From positions 1 through 21,040 of the forward strand of contig JAUNJW010000003.1 in the NCBI GenBank assembly GCA_030533035.1: a stretch of 21,040 nt of DNA, read 5' to 3'. Shown here in pieces: positions 17,011 to 21,040 of the stretch (position 1 is its first letter; each line of letters starts with the position of its first letter). Position numbers and translations under genes: made by a program. Source of the DNA: Erysipelotrichaceae bacterium. GTDB lineage: Bacteria > Bacillota_I > Bacilli_A > Erysipelotrichales > Erysipelotrichaceae. Below the pieces are notes generated by a model, which worked only from the letters and a program-made list of their open reading frames with translations, ran no database searches and was not told the DNA's origin.

Positions 17011-17884
17011 AACTATTAAGGTATGCATTCCTATATTCCATAGGGGTCATACCTTTTAGTTTTCTCTGAGGTCTTTCATGGTTGTAGAAGCGAATATAAC
17101 GATTGACCAATTGTATAAGATCATCATTTGTTTTCGGGAGATCATGCAGTTCCAAACTCTCGCTCTTCAGATGTCCGAAGAAGTTCTCACAGCAGGCATT
17201 ATCATAACAGTTTGCCTTCCTGGAATGAGAAACAGTAATGCCATGATCATCCAGACATCTTATGTACATCTCATTTGTATACTGGAATCCCCGATCTGAG
17301 TGCAGCACACAGAAATGAGTCGGATCCCAGTTGTCACCGACTGCTTTCATAAGATTGTCCATTACAAGTTTCAAATCGTTATACTTTGATATCTGATAGG
17401 CTATAATCGAATTGTCATAAAGGTCTTTGATCACGCTAAGATAAAGACGGCCTTCCTGACTGTGAATGTAACTGACATCCGTCACGAGCTTTTCCAGGGG
17501 TCGCGAAGCGGTGAAGTTACGGGCGAGGAAGTTTTCGCAGACGGTCCTCGCTTTTTCATTTGGTTCTTCCTTTGTGCAGCACTGGTATCGTTTCTTCCGA
17601 ACCGGAGAGGATAGTCCCAGTATTTTCATGTATTTATATACTGTTTTATCGTTGTATATGACCCCATATCTCCGTATGATCTCATCTCTGATGAACCGAT
17701 ATCCCTTATATGTTTCATAGAAGATCTCTTCAATCATGTCTGCCAGTACCTCATCGAATGAATACCTGATTGGTCTTCCCAGTTTCAGCCACCGGTAGTA
17801 ACCGCTGGAAGACACCTTCAGATACCTGCAAAGATTTTTGATCGTATATTCTTCCTTCAGATCATAGACGATCATATACCTCAA
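17009..17884 (-). CDS. IS3-family transposase OrfB (catalytic DDE part)
   Basis: An HTH_21-type region (about residues 42-97, YKGYRFIRDEIIRRYGV) comes before the rve integrase core. The triad is Asp136 (LVTDVSYI), Asp197 (LHSDRGFQYT) and Glu233 (NACCENFFGHLKSE), with exactly 35 residues between the last two, the D,D(35)E rule of this family. The end, YNHERPQRKLKGMTPMEYR, is also typical. The frame opens at a TTG inside the last codons of orfA, and stays open upstream to the slippery A7, in the -1 frame relative to orfA. The active protein is therefore expected to be an OrfAB fusion made by frameshifting. The TTG start is only a placeholder. Confidence 0.93.
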   Translation of the reverse strand: MRYMIVYDLKEEYTIKNLCRYLKVSSSGYYRWLKLGRPIRYSFDEVLADMIEEIFYETYKGYRFIRDEIIRRYGVIYNDKTVYKYMKILGLSSPVRKKRYQCCTKEEPNEKARTVCENFLARNFTASRPLEKLVTDVSYIHSQEGRLYLSVIKDLYDNSIIAYQISKYNDLKLVMDNLMKAVGDNWDPTHFCVLHSDRGFQYTNEMYIRCLDDHGITVSHSRKANCYDNACCENFFGHLKSESLELHDLPKTNDDLIQLVNRYIRFYNHERPQRKLKGMTPMEYRNAYLNS

Positions 17885-18231
17885 TGCTCTCCGTAGTTTC
17901 TCCGGAGAGCCCTCGCTTTTTTTAGTATCGCGTTCTCCATTTTCAGATATTCGATCTGTTCGTCTTTGGACATCTCATCCAGCTTTACCTTTTTGGGCCT
18001 TCCTTTCCGGACACCGTCTTTCGAAGATGTTTTACCTCGGTTATCCTGTTTCAACAGTTCTGGATCCTGTTTATAAAGTTTAATCCATCTGCTTAACTGT
18101 GTTTTTGAACGTAGTCCTAATTGTCGAGCTGCGATTGTTAATCCTCCGATTTCACCACTTAGATATTGTTCGACAGCTTTTAACTTGAATTCGGCGGAAT
18201 ATGAATTGTTTTCTCTTCCTGTCTTTCCCAT
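17881..18231 (-). CDS. IS3-family OrfA (DNA-binding, HTH plus coiled coil)
   Basis: 116 residues. An HTH of the IS3 OrfA type (YSAEFKLKAVEQYLSGE through LGLRSKTQLSRWIKLYK, about residues 12-54) is followed by a basic linker and a leucine-zipper-like helix, DEQIEYLKMENAILKKA. It binds the terminal repeats and oligomerises. The ATG at 18231 has a perfect AGGAGGT (18246-18240) at 8 bp; the longer frame beginning MRYRRCFS has no SD and lies across it. It overlaps the orfB frame by 4 bp. Confidence 0.92.
   Translation of the reverse strand: MGKTGRENNSYSAEFKLKAVEQYLSGEIGGLTIAARQLGLRSKTQLSRWIKLYKQDPELLKQDNRGKTSSKDGVRKGRPKKVKLDEMSKDEQIEYLKMENAILKKARALRRNYGEH
17886..17923 (-). promoter_or_regulatory. 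Programmed -1 frameshift signal between orfA and orfB
   Basis: Seven A (17923-17917) follow CT, so frame 0 reads CTA AAA AAA. Six bases later a perfect 8-bp stem, GCTCTCCG (17910-17903) with CGGAGAGC (17893-17886), begins. After a -1 slip the reading frame passes through SEGSPEKLRRAL into OrfB without a stop. Slippery run, spacer and stem all match the IS3-family arrangement. Confidence 0.85.
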
Positions 18232-18288
18232 AGAAAAACACCTCCTATATCTCAATTGTATAGAAGGTGCTTTTTTAGCCTTCGATTA

Positions 18289-18315
18289 ACTGTCCATTTT
18301 CAATGGGGCAGTTCA
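18289..18315. repeat. Right terminal inverted repeat of the IS
   Basis: The reverse complement starts TGAACTGCCCCA and ends GGACAGT, matching the left end at 21 of 27 positions. The orfA control region lies just inside it. Confidence 0.85.
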
Positions 18316-18318
18316 TCG

Positions 18319-18331
18319 TTCAGGTCTTTTT
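18319..18331 (+). terminator. Right arm and T tract of the split terminator
   Basis: TTCAGGTCTTTTT complements 16951-16962. It lies between the IS end and the stop of the hydrolase gene (18339). In the ancestor it would have formed the 3' arm and U tract for scrA transcripts. For minus-strand hydrolase transcripts the tract would be poorer (GGTCTCTTT), so it was mainly a scrA terminator. Confidence 0.65.
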
Positions 18332-18338
18332 CATTGAA

Positions 18339-19259
18339 TCAGTTTTCACGGATCCAGGCTGCGATGTCATTGATCACATCGTCCGGGATCTTTTTCGGTA
18401 TTTTGTATTCTGCCGGAGCTTTGGCGATATTGTCGGTGGAAGCCGGCACAAACAGATGGCTTAGTCCCGGATACAGACGGAAGGTCACATTTTCCCTGCC
18501 TTTCAGCATTTCCTGATAGGCCGCGTAATCAATATCCTTTCTCACCTGGGCGTCCATTGAACCCTGCATGATCAGAACCGGCTTTTCAAGCTTTTCCAGA
18601 TACTGTGAAACAGGATGTTTCTTCATATCAACCCAATAATAGAGGGTTGTGCCGCCGCCCATTTTGATCTTCATGGCTTCCTCATCGCTGACGGAATCCA
18701 TTTTTTCAAACTGCGAAAAGATCTTTTCTTTCTGTTTTCCAAGAATATAACCGGCGATCTTTCCCTGCTGACCGCTGAGCTCATTCAGCTGCCTGATCAT
18801 GATTTCATCAAGACTGCACGGTGAGCCTGCCATCAGGATGAGACCTCTGTAATTGCCGCCTTCCGCGTCGATCCGCGGCGCCAGCATGGCTCCCATGGAA
18901 TGGCCGATGATATAGATTCTCTCTGGATCGATACGGGAATCCTTTCTCAGCATATCCGCTGCCGTGATGGCGTCTTCAATGGTTTCTTCCCGGACGGTGA
19001 TCGGTTTCTTTGACCTGATCATTTTCAGGCCATGGACATAGGAACGTTTGTCATAGCGGTATGAGGCAATGCCCTGACGGCCAAGTCCTTCAGCCAGATC
19101 CCTGAAAGGATACAGCTTTCCGATATGCTCATCTTTGTCGGAGGAACCGGAGCCGTGGACAAATACGCAGGCAGGAACAGGTACGGATGTGTCATCCGGC
19201 AGAGTCAGGATTCCATCAAGCGGGAATTCAGTGCCGATGCGGATATTTTCGGTTTTCAT
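18339..19259 (-). CDS. Alpha/beta hydrolase (serine esterase or acyl-hydrolase type)
   Basis: 306 residues from the chosen ATG. The oxyanion region CVFVHGSGSSDKD is near 32-44. The nucleophile is Ser121 in IYIIGHSMGAMLAP, and Asp236 (MQGSMDAQV) and His268 (GLSHLF) complete a full triad in the right order. The layout resembles the dienelactone-hydrolase/BAAT-like group of peptidase-S9-like esterases. No signal peptide is seen, so it is cytoplasmic; the substrate cannot be told. The ATG at 19259 has AGAGGTG at 7 bp; the GTG three codons earlier overlaps that SD and is rejected. It has its own promoter with an operator-like palindrome, so it is probably monocistronic and inducible. Confidence 0.85.
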   Translation of the reverse strand: MKTENIRIGTEFPLDGILTLPDDTSVPVPACVFVHGSGSSDKDEHIGKLYPFRDLAEGLGRQGIASYRYDKRSYVHGLKMIRSKKPITVREETIEDAITAADMLRKDSRIDPERIYIIGHSMGAMLAPRIDAEGGNYRGLILMAGSPCSLDEIMIRQLNELSGQQGKIAGYILGKQKEKIFSQFEKMDSVSDEEAMKIKMGGGTTLYYWVDMKKHPVSQYLEKLEKPVLIMQGSMDAQVRKDIDYAAYQEMLKGRENVTFRLYPGLSHLFVPASTDNIAKAPAEYKIPKKIPDDVINDIAAWIREN

Positions 19260-19272
19260 ATTTATCACCTCT

Positions 19273-19304
19273 TTGCATTATCTATTATAATGCAATTAAT
19301 GCAA
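19273..19304. promoter_or_regulatory. Operator-like palindrome plus a third half-site over the hydrolase promoter
   Basis: TTGCATTA (19273-19280), 7 bp, then TAATGCAA (19288-19295) form a perfect inverted repeat. One more TAATGCAA follows at 19297-19304, in direct repeat. The palindrome covers the -10 and the transcription start, and the third half-site lies in the spacer. This is the position expected for a repressor of the MarR or TetR type. No regulator gene is adjacent in the window. Confidence 0.6.
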
Positions 19305-19312
19305 CGGTACAA
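19284..19312 (-). promoter_or_regulatory. Promoter of the alpha/beta hydrolase
   Basis: TTGTAC (19312-19307) and a perfect TATAAT (19289-19284) are 17 bp apart. The start of transcription would be near 19277, leaving a leader of about 18 bases before the ATG, with the SD in it. Confidence 0.75.
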
Positions 19313-19343
19313 GAGACACTCACAAAAATTACACTGTAAGCCG

Positions 19344-19368
19344 AAAAAAAGGAATTGTTTCCAATTCC
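19344..19368 (-). terminator. Intrinsic terminator after the MBL-fold gene
   Basis: On the minus strand GGAATTG-GAAA-CAATTCC is followed by seven T. A 7-bp perfect stem with a GAAA loop, 8 bp after the stop. It separates the MBL-fold gene from the hydrolase, which confirms that the latter needs its own promoter. Confidence 0.93.
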
Positions 19369-19375
19369 CTTTCTG

Positions 19376-20005
19376 TTACTGCTGCGGCTCGAGGGTAATG
19401 ATCCCTTCCGGGATCTCTGTGTCCTCGAATGTGATCGATGTCCTGTCCAGGCACTGCAGTCCGGGGAAAGACTGTTTTACGGTTTCGATATCGGCAATGA
19501 CTCCGTATCCCCTGTCTGCTTTGCGGAAATGCATGAGTATGGTCAGCTTTGGCTTCAGTGTCCCGGCGATTTCAGCCGCCTGTTCCGCGTCGATGGTATA
19601 GTGGCCGCCAGTCGGGATCAACAGCACATCCGTTTCTTTGAGAGCTTCGTATTCCTCTTCCGTCGGCATACGGCCGATATCGCCCATATGGGTGATGACG
19701 GCTTTGCCTGCCTTCAGGACTGTGATTTTGTTCATGCCCCGCAGAGTGCCGCCGGCGTCGTCGTGAGGCACTGTAATAAACGAAGCGGCGAACGGTTCTG
19801 CGTCCGTATCCGTCTTTCTGATCAGGTGGGCGGCATTATGGTCGCCATGGCCGTGCGAGCAGTAAACAGCGTTGGCTTCGATTTCTTCCGGCAGATTGAT
19901 TCCCGGCACACTGTCTTTGTCATAGGGATCCAGAACAGCGCTGAAGCCTCCTGCCTGAACTTTGAAGCAGGAATGTCCGTAATATGTAATCTGAACAGCA
20001 GTCAT
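19376..20005 (-). CDS. MBL-fold metallo-hydrolase (COG2220/UlaG-like)
   Basis: 209 residues. GHSCFKV near residue 10 and the metal motif CSHGHGDHN (His51, His53, Asp55, His56) are followed by His81, then ITHMGDIG (His106, Asp109) and LMHF (His159), a full set for a dinuclear zinc or manganese site. The short form with an early GHSC motif and no substrate-specific tail belongs to the UPF0173/UlaG-like group of metal-dependent hydrolases. The substrate is unknown. The ATG has AAAGGA at 6 bp. It follows the phosphofructokinase gene, with a terminator in the 94-bp gap, and I see no clear promoter of its own, so some readthrough may feed it. Confidence 0.85.
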   Translation of the reverse strand: MTAVQITYYGHSCFKVQAGGFSAVLDPYDKDSVPGINLPEEIEANAVYCSHGHGDHNAAHLIRKTDTDAEPFAASFITVPHDDAGGTLRGMNKITVLKAGKAVITHMGDIGRMPTEEEYEALKETDVLLIPTGGHYTIDAEQAAEIAGTLKPKLTILMHFRKADRGYGVIADIETVKQSFPGLQCLDRTSITFEDTEIPEGIITLEPQQ

Positions 20006-20041
20006 AACAGTTCCTTTCTGATTTTTTGTCTGTACAAATTC

Positions 20042-20075
20042 AAAAAGAACGGAACAGGATCAATTCCGTCTTTTT
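20042..20075 (-). terminator. Intrinsic terminator after pfkA
   Basis: ACGGAA (20054-20049 region) and TTCCGT (20069-20064) pair over a 9-base loop, flanked by AAAAAG and CTTTTT on both sides. The near symmetry allows it to act in both directions. It lies 25 bp after the pfkA stop. Confidence 0.8.
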
Positions 20076-20099
20076 GAAGAGTATCACGTTTATACAGCC

Positions 20100-21040
20100 T
20101 TATACGAGGCGGTCGAACAGTCTGTAAAGATGCTTTCTGCTTGCGCGCGGTCTTTCCAGGGCTTCCTGGATCGGCATGCTTGTCAGATGGTTGTCGATGA
20201 TGCCGACACACTGGCCGCCGATGCCTTCCATCAGCAGGTCAACAGCTTTTTCGCCCATCCGGCTGGCGAGCATACGGTCTGAAGGTGACGGGGAGCCGCC
20301 GCGCTGGATATGACCGAGAACTGTGGCTCTGCCGCTGAATTCAGTGGTCAGGGAAACTTTTCTTGCAAGTGCTTCAACATCGGTGATCTTTTCAGAGATA
20401 ATGACAATCGCGTGCTTTTTCCTGACGGCGCTGCCAAGGTATCTCAGACGTTCAAGAACTTCGATTTCGTCATAGCCGGTTTCCGGTGAAATGACCATTT
20501 CGGCGCCGCATGAAATTGCCGTGTACAGAGCCAGGTCGCCGCAGTGGTTGCCCATAACTTCTACGATATGGCAGCGGTGATGGGAGCTGGATGTGTCACG
20601 CAGTTTGTCAACGTTTTCAACGCAGGTTCTCAGCGCAGTATCAAAGCCGATTGTCAGGTCGGTGCCCGGAATGTCATTGTCAATCGTACCCGGCAGACCG
20701 ATACAGTTGATTCCCTTTCTTGTCAGGGCCAGGGCGCCGCGGTAGGAACCGTCGCCGCCGATGACGACCAGGGCGTCAATGCCTGCTCTCTTCATGGGTT
20801 TGACACACTTGTCCTGGATTGCCTCTTCCTTGAATTCAGGCAGTCTTGCGGAGCCGAGGAAAGTTCCGCCGCGGTCAAGAGTGTCGGAGACTGCTTTCCT
20901 GTCAAGCGGCATGAAAGTCTCTTCAAGCAGTCCGCGGTAGCCATTGACGACACCGACTACCTCGACACCGTTGTTCAGAGCGATTCTTGTGACGGAACGG
21001 ATGGCCGAGTTCATGCCCGGAGCATCGCCGCCGGATGTCA
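20100..21040 (-). CDS. pfkA: ATP-dependent 6-phosphofructokinase, N-terminus cut off by the window edge
   Basis: The frame is open to the edge, and the ATG at 21014 is internal: the codons before it read TSGGDAPG, the nucleotide-binding start of PfkA. About 10 residues are missing. GGDGSYRGA, PGTIDNDIPGTD (the catalytic Asp region), SSSHHRCHIVEVMG and ATVLGHIQRGGSPSPSDR follow in order, and the length fits the 320-residue bacterial enzyme. It phosphorylates fructose 6-phosphate, the committed glycolysis step. The GGDGS signature of ATP-dependent forms is present. One oddity is EVMGN where E. coli has EVMGR (Arg171). Upstream neighbours are outside the window; a pyruvate kinase gene often lies close in this group, but that cannot be seen here. 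Confidence 0.95.
   Translation of the reverse strand, partial: TSGGDAPGMNSAIRSVTRIALNNGVEVVGVVNGYRGLLEETFMPLDRKAVSDTLDRGGTFLGSARLPEFKEEAIQDKCVKPMKRAGIDALVVIGGDGSYRGALALTRKGINCIGLPGTIDNDIPGTDLTIGFDTALRTCVENVDKLRDTSSSHHRCHIVEVMGNHCGDLALYTAISCGAEMVISPETGYDEIEVLERLRYLGSAVRKKHAIVIISEKITDVEALARKVSLTTEFSGRATVLGHIQRGGSPSPSDRMLASRMGEKAVDLLMEGIGGQCVGIIDNHLTSMPIQEALERPRASRKHLYRLFDRLV

Larger units (their letters stand above)
16966..18315 (-). mobile_element. IS3-family insertion sequence, intact, 1350 bp
   Basis: It is bounded by TGAACTGCCCCA at 16966-16977 and its exact reverse complement at 18304-18315, giving 5'-TG...CA-3' ends as in IS3-family elements. It carries orfA and orfB on the minus strand, an A7 slippery site with a stem-loop, and an intact DDE triad, so it looks able to move. 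The base composition is visibly more AT-rich than its neighbours. Only TC is repeated at the two junctions (16964-16965 and 18316-18317), less than the 3-4 bp usual for the family. The IS150-like group is my best guess from the terminal sequence and OrfA. Confidence 0.92.

Noticed and set aside
16931..18338. IS-mediated deletion of scrB between scrA and the hydrolase
   Set aside because: The flanks rejoin into a clean terminator hairpin with a TTCG loop, which argues for simple insertion without loss of sequence.
19355..20077. A 240-codon plus-strand open frame over the MBL-fold gene
   Set aside because: The minus-strand frame has a full set of metal ligands, an SD and a terminator. The plus-strand frame has none of these and crosses the terminator of the real gene.
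20002..20211. A 69-codon minus-strand ORF across the 3' end of pfkA
   Set aside because: It overlaps the conserved end of PfkA in another frame and spans the terminator; there is no SD.

Overview
The window reads as a chromosomal segment from a low-copy-repeat, moderately GC-rich Bacillota (Firmicutes) genome, most likely a fermentative gut- or rumen-type member of the Erysipelotrichia or Clostridia. The reasons are a T-box riboswitch, AGGAGG-type Shine-Dalgarno (SD) sites, a sucrose-type PTS permease, a Mn/Zn ROK fructokinase and a PfkA-type phosphofructokinase. The lineage is an inference; no rRNA is present.

Layout. Positions 1-244 (minus) hold the 5' part of a secreted-protein gene running off the window. 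It has a good promoter and SD but no visible ATG/GTG/TTG start. Positions 393-13320 (minus) are one tight operon, argG-argH-argC-argJ-argB-argD-argF-carA-carB. Most junctions are 4-bp ATGA overlaps or gaps under 30 bp. It encodes the eight steps from glutamate to arginine by the acetyl-recycling route (ArgJ regenerates acetylglutamate) plus carbamoyl-phosphate synthase. The last gene is unusual: the carB frame continues without a stop into a complete diaminopimelate epimerase (DapF) domain, giving a predicted 1343-residue CarB-DapF fusion. The DapF half has Ala in place of the first catalytic Cys. The operon starts with a sigma-A-like promoter and a T-box leader (13418-13657) whose likely specifier codon is CGU (Arg). 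A 28-codon arginine-rich leader ORF lies between the T-box terminator and argG.

Positions 13780-16962 carry a divergent sugar module: a ROK fructokinase (minus) and a sucrose-family PTS EIIBCA (plus), with a shared 348-bp control region. No sucrose-6-phosphate hydrolase is in the window. Positions 16966-18315 are an intact IS3-family element (orfA/orfB, DDE transposase, A7 slippery site plus stem-loop for -1 frameshifting). Its two flanks are complementary and rebuild an intrinsic terminator with a TTCG loop, so the element appears to have jumped into the terminator loop behind the PTS gene.

Positions 18339-21040 (minus) hold an alpha/beta hydrolase with an operator-like palindrome over its promoter, an MBL-fold hydrolase, and a phosphofructokinase gene cut by the window edge. 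Terminators separate these genes. The strongest candidates for something undescribed are the CarB-DapF fusion placed under arginine T-box control and its altered DapF active site.
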